DNA of 64,000 bases from Amycolatopsis japonica (lineage in GTDB: Bacteria; Actinomycetota; Actinomycetes; Mycobacteriales; Pseudonocardiaceae). The notes beneath the pieces were generated by a model. That model did no database searches. It was given only the letters and a program-made list of their open reading frames with translations, and was not told where the DNA came from. The DNA lies in the NCBI RefSeq assembly GCF_000732925.1, contig NZ_CP008953.1, forward strand, positions 682,001-746,000. The letters are read 5' to 3'. The translations under genes and the position numbers were made by a program. Shown here in pieces: positions 49,650-58,175 of the stretch; the first letter of the stretch is position 1; the number at the start of each line of letters is the position of its first letter.

Positions 49650-51980
49650 CTAGAGCTGGGCGCGGTAGGCCTTCGCGAGGTGCTGCTGCAACCGGGCGTG
49701 CCGGAACTGGTAGACGGCGCCGGACTGGCGCAGCACCCCTCGCCGGTACGCGTCGTCCAGGAACGCGGTGACGGCCCACGGCAGCTTGCGGAGCAGGGGG
49801 AGCCGCAAGCGGGTGAAGACCAGCCACTGGCCCCACGCGGTGAAGGTGATCACGTACGCGAAGGCCGTGACGAGCCCCGCGGTGAGGCCGAGCAGAGCAC
49901 TGACCCTGAACGAGCGCACGAGGTGGAAGGACGGGCCCGTGATGCTCTCCAGCGCTGCCGCGGCTCCGAAACTGCCGAGGCCGATCGCGATCGCGAGCAC
50001 CGGCGCGAACAACCCGACGACGCGCAGCACGGTCGAGCGGTTCGCCGCGAGCAGATCGGCGGGGCTGGTGGCGGTGGTCAGATTGGCGGGTACCTGGAGA
50101 AGGGTGAGGAGTGCCAGCAGCCCGCCGCAGACAGGGCCGAAGGCGAGCTCGAAAACGGTGACGTCGACCAGGATCAGGCGGAGGAGATGGCCGAGATCGT
50201 CGATGACGACGAGATCCGGCGACAGCGCCCTCACGAAGACGCCGACAAGGGTGACGGCGACGGCCGCCAGCACGCCGCCCGCCACACCCGCCGCGAACCT
50301 GACCGCGATCCTTCGCCGGAGGCGGGGCCGGCGTGCCCGCCGGTCGAACAGCCGCACCCGCACACGCGTCGGTTCGAGGGACCCGGCCTTGCGGACCACC
50401 AGGAACGAATACAGCAGACCGAACGGAACGGCGATCACGGCCCCGCTGGCCAGCCCGTCGACGAGGACGACGGGCCACCGGAACGGCAGGCCGGAACTGA
50501 GGGAATTGAGCGGGCTCAACACGAACCAGATGACGAGCGCCGTGGTCAGCCAGGTGGAGGCCGTGACCAGGAGGACACGCGACCAACGGGTCAGCGAGCC
50601 ACCCATCCGCCACCATTCGAGGTCGCCGGTTTCCCTCCGGTCGAGGTCGTCGGCGAGGAAGCCCAGCCAGTGGCGGACCTGTTCGAGATCCCAGCGCTGC
50701 CGGACGTCGCCGGCCTCCCAGACGGTGGGGACGAAGGTGTCGAGCAGATGCTCCTCGAGCGCCTGCGCCGTCGGGAAGCGGTCGGTGTCCAGCAGACTTG
50801 CCGGATCGCGGTCGCGCGAGTCGCTGTAGACCGTACGGGCGAGCCCGACCATGAGCGGGGTTTTCAGGACCGTGGCCAGGTTCGCGGCCGGCGCTTCGGG
50901 GTCGCGCAACGCGGCCAAGACCGGATCCCACGCCGTGGCCGTTCCGCCGGGAGTGACGCGTCGCGCCGTTCGGGGCAGGTAACCGGCGAGGTCGTCGACG
51001 CCGAGGTCGGTCAGCTCGACGACGGCGGCCGACGTCAGCGTGTGGACGTTGGTGACCGCACGCTCGTACTCGTCGAAACGACTGGTCAGGAACAGCGGAC
51101 CGGACAGGGAGTTGAGCGCTTCGAGCGCCGCCCGGTGCAGCCCCTCGGCGATCTCGTCGAAGCCGTCGAGGATGGGCAAGATGTACCCGGTGTCGACCAG
51201 CACGGCCGCCAACGTCGAGCCGCCGGGAGCCTCGGCGGAGAGCCCGGGATGGTCGCGCTGAAGCGTTTCGACGAGCCACGTGCGAAACGGTGTCGTGGTC
51301 GGGTCCCACGAACCGATGGTGAAGATGACCGGCACGACGCCGCCGCGATTCCGGACGGCCAGCGCGTCGAGCGCGAAACGCAGCGTCAGCACGGTCTTGC
51401 CCGCTCCCGCGCGGCCCAGCATCACCAGTTTCCGTGACGGGATGCCGCGGTAGATGTCCGCGATGTCGCCGATCTCGCCGGACAGGTCGAGCGGCGCGGC
51501 GGTCACCCCGTGCGGAACGCGGCAGATGTTGTCCCAGTGGTCGGCGAGGTCGGCCGCGATCCGCCACCGCACGGGCAGGGGGAACGGATCGTGCACGCGG
51601 CGCAATTCCTCCTCGCGCCGGAGGCGGGTGGCGATGATCGTGGCCAGATGGTCGGCCGCTTCGGTCACCTCTTCGGGCACGATGACGAGGGAAGGGGCCG
51701 GAACCACCGGTGTTTCGACGGTGTCCTCGGGCGGCGCTTCGACGGGCTCGTCCGGCTGCCTGCCGTCGGCGGCGGCGAGGAGGTCGGCGCGTTCCTGCGG
51801 GGTGATGCCGAGTGCGTCGGCGAGCAACGTCACGGTGCCGACGCGCGGGTCGGTGCCCCCACCGGTTTCGAGACGGCGGATGGTCCGCACCCCGACCCCC
51901 GCGCGGGCGGCCAAGCCCTCCTGAGTCAGACCTGCCCGGCGGCGGGCGTCACGAAGGAGAACGCCGAACCGACCGGCCAC
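49650..51980 (-). CDS. XRE-NACHT ATPase with multi-TM C-terminus
   Basis: A 776-aa protein: XRE HTH (about 4-62; LTQEGLAARAGVGVRTIRRLE), a linker, then a NACHT NTPase with Walker A GRAGAGKT (189-196) and Walker B LPILDGFDEI (268-277), and a C-terminal region with about eight TM helices in two groups. It is the only such gene here, 217 bp from tRNA-Ala. NACHT proteins with TM regions have been linked to phage defence and other signalling; that role is an inference. There is no adjacent effector gene, so the TM part may itself be the effector. Confidence 0.85.
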   Translation of the reverse strand: MAGRFGVLLRDARRRAGLTQEGLAARAGVGVRTIRRLETGGGTDPRVGTVTLLADALGITPQERADLLAAADGRQPDEPVEAPPEDTVETPVVPAPSLVIVPEEVTEAADHLATIIATRLRREEELRRVHDPFPLPVRWRIAADLADHWDNICRVPHGVTAAPLDLSGEIGDIADIYRGIPSRKLVMLGRAGAGKTVLTLRFALDALAVRNRGGVVPVIFTIGSWDPTTTPFRTWLVETLQRDHPGLSAEAPGGSTLAAVLVDTGYILPILDGFDEIAEGLHRAALEALNSLSGPLFLTSRFDEYERAVTNVHTLTSAAVVELTDLGVDDLAGYLPRTARRVTPGGTATAWDPVLAALRDPEAPAANLATVLKTPLMVGLARTVYSDSRDRDPASLLDTDRFPTAQALEEHLLDTFVPTVWEAGDVRQRWDLEQVRHWLGFLADDLDRRETGDLEWWRMGGSLTRWSRVLLVTASTWLTTALVIWFVLSPLNSLSSGLPFRWPVVLVDGLASGAVIAVPFGLLYSFLVVRKAGSLEPTRVRVRLFDRRARRPRLRRRIAVRFAAGVAGGVLAAVAVTLVGVFVRALSPDLVVIDDLGHLLRLILVDVTVFELAFGPVCGGLLALLTLLQVPANLTTATSPADLLAANRSTVLRVVGLFAPVLAIAIGLGSFGAAAALESITGPSFHLVRSFRVSALLGLTAGLVTAFAYVITFTAWGQWLVFTRLRLPLLRKLPWAVTAFLDDAYRRGVLRQSGAVYQFRHARLQQHLAKAYRAQL

Positions 51981-52155
51981 GGGCGACGTCCCTCCAGATG
52001 CGCTGTGCGACTGGTGATCATCTTAGTAGCGGACCGGCCACGAACGGGAGACAGTAAGCCTGGTCGGTACCCGCGCGAATCCGCTCTTTCGTATTCGTTG
52101 ATTCCGGTATGTTTCGTGACGAAATCGGCAAGAAAACCGGGCGGCCGTGAAACGC

Positions 52156-52190
52156 GAAAGACCCGCACTTTCAGAAAGTGCGGGTCTTTC
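52156..52190. terminator. Terminator between NACHT gene and tRNA-Ala
   Basis: Perfect 17-bp inverted repeat GAAAGACCCGCACTTTC around one central A. It serves the minus-strand tRNA-Ala, whose 3' end is at 52197. Confidence 0.85.
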
Positions 52191-52196
52191 GAACTG

Positions 52197-52269
52197 TGGA
52201 GCTGAGGGGAATCGAACCCCTGACCTTCTCGATGCGAACGAGACGCGCTACCAACTGCGCTACAGCCCC
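52197..52269 (-). tRNA. tRNA-Ala (anticodon CGC)
   Basis: Full cloverleaf on the minus strand: acceptor GGGGCTG/CAGCTCC, D-arm AGCGCAGTTGGTAGCGC, anticodon stem TCTCG/CGAGA with loop TTCGCAT (anticodon CGC), T-arm CAGGGGTTCGATTCCCCT (one-pair variant), discriminator A. CCA is not encoded. Its downstream terminator is at 52156. Confidence 0.95.
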
Positions 52270-52294
52270 TGGTGAAGCTTGCCCCTCGTTTGGA

Positions 52295-52325
52295 GCTCCA
52301 TGAGCCTATCAGTGGCTCATGGAGC
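52295..52325 (-). terminator. Terminator after the SepX/GlpR-like gene
   Basis: Perfect 12-bp arms GCTCCATGAGCC/GGCTCATGGAGC with a 7-nt loop, 16 bp downstream of the gene's stop at 52341. Confidence 0.8.
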
Positions 52326-52340
52326 CCCGAAACGCGGGGG

Positions 52341-53156
52341 TCACTCTCCGGCTGCCCGGCGGAAAGGCCTGGTCCCGGGCTCGTCGAGTTCGTGGAAGGC
52401 CGGGTCTTCGTCGTCGAGGTCGACGACGACGGCTTGGCGCCGGAGGCGGGACATCGGGGACGGTTTGCGTTCCACGACGGCCGGGCGTTCGGTGGCGACG
52501 ACCTCGATGTCCTCACGGGACTCGTGCGCGTCGTGGTCTTCGTCGTCGACCGCCGGGCGGCGCGGGGCGCGGGTGTTGTTGAAGCGGGCGAGGCGCCGCT
52601 GCCGGATGTCGTTCTCGATGCGGACCTGGCGGCGCAAGTACGCCAGGTAGCCGATGAGGACGGCGTCGACGACACCGTTGGCCCACCAGACCGTCGGGGT
52701 CAGGAAGCCGGCGACGGCCGCGGTGGTGACCACCAGCACCAGGAGCGCGATGACGACCCGCTGCCGGAACGCGTATTTGGCGCGGGCGGCGATGTCCGCC
52801 GCCTCCGGGTCGAAGCCGCCGCGGCCGGGACGGTAGCCCGCGCCTTGGCGTTCTCTTTCCGGGCGGGCCGTGTGCGAGGGCTGGGGAAGCGGTTCGGCTT
52901 CCGGCTCCTCGTCCTCGAGGTCGGCGTCGAGCTCCGCCTCGAGTTCGGCCAGGTCGTCTTCTACCGATGGTTCCGTGTTTTCCGCCATCGCGAACTCCTC
53001 CGGTCCCTCGTGGCGTGTGCTCCCGCTCCGCACGACTCGCGCCGCCAAGGCCGAGTCCGTCGTCCGTGCGACCTGCTGGCGCTTGCGGGCGACCATGGGC
53101 ACGAGAACGACGAGCCATGCCGCTGCGAGCGCGACGATGATCACCGAACTGGGCAT
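52341..53156 (-). CDS. GlpR/SepX-like cell division membrane protein
   Basis: A 271-aa protein with an N-terminal TM helix (MPSSVIIVALAAAWLVVLVPMV), an acidic/proline-rich cytoplasmic stretch (about 55-115), two more TM helices (about 130-172) and a charged C-terminal tail. In actinobacteria the gene downstream of the moeA-like glp is glpR (Corynebacterium) or sepX (Streptomyces); this one sits in the same place after an acetyltransferase. That synteny, plus the topology, drives the call. Role: septum/divisome protein that partners Glp. Confidence 0.8.
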   Translation of the reverse strand: MPSSVIIVALAAAWLVVLVPMVARKRQQVARTTDSALAARVVRSGSTRHEGPEEFAMAENTEPSVEDDLAELEAELDADLEDEEPEAEPLPQPSHTARPERERQGAGYRPGRGGFDPEAADIAARAKYAFRQRVVIALLVLVVTTAAVAGFLTPTVWWANGVVDAVLIGYLAYLRRQVRIENDIRQRRLARFNNTRAPRRPAVDDEDHDAHESREDIEVVATERPAVVERKPSPMSRLRRQAVVVDLDDEDPAFHELDEPGTRPFRRAAGE

Positions 53157-53317
53157 CTCCCGTCACCTCCCCCGATCCACTGCTGTAGTCACGCTAGCCA
53201 CAACAGTCACACACGCCGCGCAGACTCGCCGGTTTCGATCACGGAAAATGCATCACCAAATTAGGTGAATCTCACAGCTTGTGGTAACGCGGTCACTGGA
53301 ACGTCCCCGTAACGGGG

Positions 53318-53989
53318 TCAAACGCGCTCCGCGAGGCCCTTCGAGACGAGCCTTGAGACCAGTCCGTCACCGGTCTCCTCCTTGGTGACGGCGTAGCAGA
53401 AATGGTCCCGCCAGCCACCCGCGACATCGAGATAACGCTCGAAAAGTCCCTCTTGCCGATAGCCCGCTTTGGCGAGAACCCGCAGGCTGGGAGTGTTTTC
53501 GGGGCGGACGGTCGCCTCCAGGCGGTGCAGCCCGCCGAAGTCGAAGACGTGGTCGGTGACGAGGGCGACGGCGCCGGTCGCGACGCCGCCGCGGACGATG
53601 TCCGATGACACCCAGTAGCCGATCCAGGCCGATCGGAGCGACGCCCGGATGACGTTACCCACAGTGATCTGCCCGGCGAAGCGTCCATCCACCGTGATGG
53701 TGAACGGGAGACATTGACCGCGCCTGGCCAGGCCGCGCAGTGCCAGCCATTGGGACGGCCATGACCAATACGCGTTGCGATCCGGCCAGGGCCCGACGCC
53801 GGTCGGTTCCCACATTTCCAGGTGCTCGCGATCGCGCAGCCGGACGCGGCTCCACTCGCCGGCGTCGCGGAGGCGGACCGGCCGGACGGCGAGGATCCCG
53901 GCGGGCACCCGGAGTGGGCCCAGCTTGGCGGGCCAGCCCGGATGCCTGCTTTCGATCGGATACGCGACGCCGGAAATCGGTGCGCCCAT
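53318..53989 (-). CDS. RimJ-like GNAT acetyltransferase
   Basis: A 223-aa GNAT enzyme from ATG 53989, with GLARRGQCLPFTITVDGRFAG, GYWVSSDIVRGGVATGAVAL and CoA-loop RPENTPSLRVLAKAGYRQEG. These are RimJ/RimL-type N-acetyltransferase patterns. Its start overlaps the last base of the glp stop. The arrangement glp-rimJ-sepX is conserved in actinobacteria. Target protein unknown. Confidence 0.9.
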   Translation of the reverse strand: MGAPISGVAYPIESRHPGWPAKLGPLRVPAGILAVRPVRLRDAGEWSRVRLRDREHLEMWEPTGVGPWPDRNAYWSWPSQWLALRGLARRGQCLPFTITVDGRFAGQITVGNVIRASLRSAWIGYWVSSDIVRGGVATGAVALVTDHVFDFGGLHRLEATVRPENTPSLRVLAKAGYRQEGLFERYLDVAGGWRDHFCYAVTKEETGDGLVSRLVSKGLAERV

Positions 53990-55260
53990 TACGCCCGCTG
54001 GGCCAGGAAGGTCACCTTGACCTGCTCGCCCGCGGCGACCTCGGTGAGGTCTTCGTCGATGTTGATCAGGCAGTTCGCCTCGGCCAGCGACGCGAGCAGA
54101 TGCGCGCCGGAGGTGCCGAGCGGCTGCACCAGGTACTCGCCGTTGCCCTCGTCGCGCAGTAGTTGCCCGCGCAGGAACCCTTTCCGGCCCTTGGTCGAGG
54201 TGATCGGGGAGAGCAGCCGCGCGCCGACGATCCGGCGGTGCGGGTTGCGGGTGCCGCGCGCGGCGCGGATCAGCGGGCGGACCAGCACCTCGAACACGAC
54301 CAGCGCGCTCATCGGGTTGCCGGGGATCAGGAACGTCGGGACCGAGTCGGGACCGAGCCTGCCGAAACCCTGCACGGAGCCCGGGTGCATGCCGACGCGG
54401 GTCATGTCGATGTGGCCGAGATCGGACAGCGCGGCGTGCACTTCGTCGCCCGCGCTCCCGCCGGCGCCGCCCGCGACGACGACGATCTCCGACATCAGCA
54501 GCCGGCCTTCGACGATCTCTCGCAGGCGTTTCGGATCGCCGGGGACGATGCCGACGCGGCTCACCTCGGCACCCGCGTCCCGCGCGGCCGCGGACAGCGC
54601 GTAGGAGTTGACGTCGTAAACCTGTCCGACCGACGGGGTGCGGTCGATGTCGACCAGTTCGTCGCCGACGGAAACGATCGAAACCCGGGGTCGCGGGTAG
54701 ACCAGGACCTTCGCGCGGCCGACCGCGGCGAGCAGGCCGACCTGGGCCGAGCCGATGGTGTCGCCCTTGCGCACGGCGACGTCGCCGATCTGTACGTCTT
54801 CGCCGGTCCGGCGCACGTATCCGGCCGACGGCACCGACCGGTGCACGGTGACCTTGGCCTGGTGACCGTCGGTGTAGGCGGTCGGGACGACGGCGTCGGC
54901 GAGCGTGGGCAGCGGCGCGCCGGTGTCGACCCGCACGGCCTGCCCCGGCTGCAGCCGCCGCGGCTGGCGGGAACCGGCGGCGATCTCGCCGACCACCGGC
55001 AACTGCACCGGCTCCTGGCCCGCGGAGCGGACGTCGACGCTTCGCACCGCGTAGCCGTCGACGGCGGCCTGGTCGAAACCGGGCAGCGCGTGTTCGGCGA
55101 CGACCTCTTCGGCGCACAGGAGGCCCTGGGCCTCGGAGATGGCGACCCGGACCGGACGTGGACGTACCGCCGCGTCCAGGGTCAGGGAGATCTGATCCTC
55201 GACGGAACGGAACTGTCCCGCGTCTTCGGTCTCGGCCGCTTCGGCGATGGGTTCCGTCAT
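53989..55260 (-). CDS. glp: Gephyrin/MoeA-like protein Glp
   Basis: A 423-aa protein of the MoeA/gephyrin family: FDQAAVDGYAVR, VDTGAPLPTLADAVVP, GKAxG-like SIVSVGDEL, VVVAGGAGGSAGDEV, IPGNPMSALVVFE. In C. glutamicum the homologue Glp bridges FtsZ to the membrane receptor GlpR. The location before rimJ and glpR/sepX argues for that role rather than, or in addition to, molybdenum insertion. MoeA's usual GGxSxGxxD is GGSAGDE here. Confidence 0.88.
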   Translation of the reverse strand: MTEPIAEAAETEDAGQFRSVEDQISLTLDAAVRPRPVRVAISEAQGLLCAEEVVAEHALPGFDQAAVDGYAVRSVDVRSAGQEPVQLPVVGEIAAGSRQPRRLQPGQAVRVDTGAPLPTLADAVVPTAYTDGHQAKVTVHRSVPSAGYVRRTGEDVQIGDVAVRKGDTIGSAQVGLLAAVGRAKVLVYPRPRVSIVSVGDELVDIDRTPSVGQVYDVNSYALSAAARDAGAEVSRVGIVPGDPKRLREIVEGRLLMSEIVVVAGGAGGSAGDEVHAALSDLGHIDMTRVGMHPGSVQGFGRLGPDSVPTFLIPGNPMSALVVFEVLVRPLIRAARGTRNPHRRIVGARLLSPITSTKGRKGFLRGQLLRDEGNGEYLVQPLGTSGAHLLASLAEANCLINIDEDLTEVAAGEQVKVTFLAQRA

Positions 55261-55454
55261 GACTGGGGGATCTCGATCCGTTCGTTCGACCAGGCACGCG
55301 TTGAAGGCCCGTCGGTGAACTGAAGTTCACCACCGTTACCAGGAGTGATGCGGTCCGAAGCCGCGGAAATCGCCCGATCGGGCAAGCTCCTCGTGGTCCG
55401 TGCCGCCGGGGTGGTCGCTGCGCCTGTCATAGGCGTGAAGCCTAACCTGACCAC

Positions 55455-56051
55455 GTGGTCGAGCCCGGCAATGAACACCTGAGCAAAACGGAGTGGCGTT
55501 CCCGGATAACCGCCGAACGGCGTTCGCAGGTGTCGGAAGAGCATGCGCGGGAGGCCATGGCGCTCACCGCGGCCGCCGCTCGGCTGCCCGGTGAAATTGT
55601 GTGTGCCTATGTTCCGTTCGGTACCGAACCGGGTTCGACGTCACTGCTTGATCAACTTCTGGACCAGGGCAAACGGGTGCTGCTGCCGATCGTCCCCGAC
55701 GCGCCGGGCCCGCTGGAGTGGGCCGTCTACGAGGATCCGTCGAGCCTCGGACCGGGACGGCTGCGGGGGTTGCTCGAGCCGACCGGACGCCGCCTCGGTC
55801 CCGACACGCTGGGGACGGCCGATCTGGTGCTGATCCCGGCGCTCGCCGTCGACGACGCGGGTGTCCGGCTCGGCCGCGGCGCCGGGTACTACGACCGGTC
55901 GCTTTCCTTCGCCGCGCCCGGCGCGGCACTGATCGCCGTCGTCCGGGACGCCGAACTCGTGCGCGAGTTGCCGGCGGAACCGCATGACGTCCGCATGACC
56001 GGGGTACTGACCCCGGAGCAAGGCTTGGCGCCGCGCCCGGTAATAGACTGA
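55455..56051 (+). CDS. 5-formyltetrahydrofolate cyclo-ligase
   Basis: A 198-aa enzyme from GTG 55455: KTEWRSRITAERR, the ATP/folate motif GVRLGRGAGYYDR, and LLPIVPDAPGPLEW. It converts 5-formyl-THF to 5,10-methenyl-THF with ATP. It is divergent from glp across 194 bp and precedes the UGPase gene by 31 bp, the conserved actinobacterial order. Confidence 0.92.
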   Translation: MVEPGNEHLSKTEWRSRITAERRSQVSEEHAREAMALTAAAARLPGEIVCAYVPFGTEPGSTSLLDQLLDQGKRVLLPIVPDAPGPLEWAVYEDPSSLGPGRLRGLLEPTGRRLGPDTLGTADLVLIPALAVDDAGVRLGRGAGYYDRSLSFAAPGAALIAVVRDAELVRELPAEPHDVRMTGVLTPEQGLAPRPVID

Positions 56052-56082
56052 CGCCCCGACGCAGTGGTTCAGAAAGGGCACA

Positions 56083-57456
56083 ATGAGCTCTGACGCGCAC
56101 CTGTCCGATCATTTCGCCGAAACGCTGTCGAAAATGCGTTCCGCGGGCGCCCACGCCATGGAGCTGGCGGCCCTGCGACGGCGTCTCGAGCAGCTGACCG
56201 AACCCGGCGCCGGTGAATTGCCGGGAAACGAACTCGAACCTCTCGATGACATCAGCAGGCTCGTGGATCTGCCGGAGCCGGACACCGAAGAAGCGCGCCG
56301 GGTGCTGGACCGCACCGCCGTTCTGAAGCTCAACGGCGGGCTCGGCACGAGCATGGGGCTCACCGGCCCGAAATCGCTGCTGGAGATCAAACCGGGGAAG
56401 ACGTTCCTCGACGTCATCGCCATGCAGGTGCTTTCGACGCGGGAGAAGTACAACGCGCGGCTTCCGCTGATCCTGATGAATTCGGCGGGCACCCGCGAAC
56501 CTTCGCTGGAGTTGTTGAAGAAGTATCCCGATCTCGCCGACGACGCCATCCCGGCCGACTTCCTGCAGGGGCGCGAACCGAAGATCACCGCCGACGGGCG
56601 GCCCGCCGCCTGGCCCGCGAACCCGGAGCTCGAATGGTGCCCGCCGGGGCACGGCGACATCTACGTCGCGCTCGCGGTGAGCGGAATGCTCGAAACCCTG
56701 CTGGCGGAGGGAATCCGCTGGTGCTTCGTGTCCAACTCCGACAACCTCGGCGCGCTCCCGGACGCCCGGATCGCGGCGTGGCTGGCGAAGGAGGACATCC
56801 CGTTCGCGATGGAGACGGTGCTCGGCACCGCGGCCGACCGCAAGGGCGGGCACCTCGCGCGGCGAGCGGGCCGGATCGTCCTGCGTGAATCCGCGCAGGT
56901 CCCCGACGGGGACGACTCGTTCGGCGACGTCGCCAAGTGGCGTTTCTTCAACACCAACAACATCTGGTTCGATCTCGAACGGCTGAAGGCGCTGCAGGAC
57001 GCGGACCCCGCCGCGCCGCTGTTGCCGCTGATCGTGAACCGGAAGACCGTCGATCCTGCCGACGCCACCAGCACGCCGGTGATCCAGCTCGAAACGGCGA
57101 TGGGCGCGGCGATCGGTTCGGTCGAGGGCGCGCGGGCCATCGAGATCCCGCGGACCCGGTTCGCGCCGGTCAAGACCACCGACGATCTGCTGGTCGTCCG
57201 GTCCGACGCGTACGTGCTCGACGACGGCGGGGAGATGGTCCCGGAGTTCACCACCACCCCGCCGGTCGTGTCGCTGAGCAAGGAGTTCTACAAGCTCCTT
57301 CCGGACTTCGACGCGCGTATCCCCGTCGCGCCGTCGCTCAAGGAGTGCACGAGCCTCGCGGTGGACGGCGACGTCACCTTCGGAAAGGACGTCGTCGTCC
57401 GGGGCGATGTGAAGATCACCGGGCCGAAAACCATCGCGGACGGCGAAGTCCTCTAG
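56083..57456 (+). CDS. UTP-glucose-1-phosphate uridylyltransferase, eukaryotic-type (UDPGP family)
   Basis: A 457-aa protein with the nucleotide-binding LNGGLGTSMG (83-92) and GPKSLLEI, and the late SNSDNLGA, FNTNNIWF and KTTDDLLVVRSDAYV. These are hallmarks of the UDPGP (eukaryotic UGPase-like) family, not of the bacterial GalU family. It makes UDP-glucose, the donor for envelope sugars and the co-substrate for galT. It occupies the locus where galU usually sits in actinobacteria. It overlaps the convergent methyltransferase by four bases. Confidence 0.92.
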   Translation: MSSDAHLSDHFAETLSKMRSAGAHAMELAALRRRLEQLTEPGAGELPGNELEPLDDISRLVDLPEPDTEEARRVLDRTAVLKLNGGLGTSMGLTGPKSLLEIKPGKTFLDVIAMQVLSTREKYNARLPLILMNSAGTREPSLELLKKYPDLADDAIPADFLQGREPKITADGRPAAWPANPELEWCPPGHGDIYVALAVSGMLETLLAEGIRWCFVSNSDNLGALPDARIAAWLAKEDIPFAMETVLGTAADRKGGHLARRAGRIVLRESAQVPDGDDSFGDVAKWRFFNTNNIWFDLERLKALQDADPAAPLLPLIVNRKTVDPADATSTPVIQLETAMGAAIGSVEGARAIEIPRTRFAPVKTTDDLLVVRSDAYVLDDGGEMVPEFTTTPPVVSLSKEFYKLLPDFDARIPVAPSLKECTSLAVDGDVTFGKDVVVRGDVKITGPKTIADGEVL

Positions 57457-58175
57457 CTCCGCTGGGCGATGAACACGTACTCGCGTCCTGGACGGTCGGG
57501 GGCGTCCCGGACGTCCAGGACGCGAAAACCGTGTTCCGCCAGCAACGACTCCAGGTCTTCGCGTTCGCGGAACCACAACGTCGAGTCCGAGGTGACGACC
57601 TCGCCGTCCGGGAACCGGTAGCTGTACCGGAACGACACGAACGGCAGGTTCACTTCGGTGACCTCGCGCCACTGCTCGACCTCGCCGACGCCGGGGACGT
57701 CGATGGTGTCGTGTGCCGTGTCGGCCGCCCAGTCCTCCCACACTCGGCGTCCGGGGCGCCGGATCTCGAAGACCAGGTGACCGCCCGGCACCAGCGCGGC
57801 ATGGACGCCTTCGAGAGTCCGGCTCCATTCGTCGTCGGTCAGGAAGACCTGGGCCACGTTCCCGGTCATCACCGCGAGATCGGCTCCCACATCGCCCGCC
57901 GCTTGCGCGTCACCATGGATCCAGGTGATCTTCCCTTCCGGGTATTTGGCCTTCGCGACGTCAAGCGACGCCTTCGCGGGATCGACACCGACGACCTCGA
58001 TTCCGCGCGCGGCCAAGAGAACGGCCAGGCAACCGGTGCCGCAGCCGACGTCGAGCACTCTCTTGGCCCCGAGTTCGCCGATGATGCCGAGATAGTGGTC
58101 CAGGTCGTCGCGAGCGCCGTCGAAGGCGTCGTAGATCGGTGCGAGCCGGGCGTGGGCGAAGAGCGCGTCAGGCAT
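57453..58175 (-). CDS. Class I SAM-dependent methyltransferase
   Basis: A 240-aa protein: RVLDVGCGTGCLAVLLAARG (motif I), VVGVDPAKASLDVAK, PGGHLVFEIRRPG. No clear specificity motif; similar proteins are annotated as generic methyltransferase domain 25. Its start lies eight bases inside the 3' end of the MMPL gene (58168-60342), so co-transcription is possible. Confidence 0.85.
   Translation of the reverse strand: MPDALFAHARLAPIYDAFDGARDDLDHYLGIIGELGAKRVLDVGCGTGCLAVLLAARGIEVVGVDPAKASLDVAKAKYPEGKITWIHGDAQAAGDVGADLAVMTGNVAQVFLTDDEWSRTLEGVHAALVPGGHLVFEIRRPGRRVWEDWAADTAHDTIDVPGVGEVEQWREVTEVNLPFVSFRYSYRFPDGEVVTSDSTLWFREREDLESLLAEHGFRVLDVRDAPDRPGREYVFIAQRS

Noticed and set aside
49530..49700. A duplicated tRNA-Ala 3' end that would mark the NACHT gene as part of an integrated element
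   Set aside because: I looked for the T-arm and acceptor sequence of tRNA-Ala left of the NACHT gene and found no copy.
48582..51567. A very long minus-strand frame that reaches from the small helical gene up into the NACHT gene
   Set aside because: The upstream part overlaps the PPE-like and NACHT genes in another frame and reads as Arg/Gly/Pro-rich nonsense. Only the 108 codons from ATG 48585 look coding.
55564..57828. A 754-codon minus-strand frame opposite the cyclo-ligase and UGPase genes
   Set aside because: Antisense to clearly recognised enzymes; no domain and biased composition.
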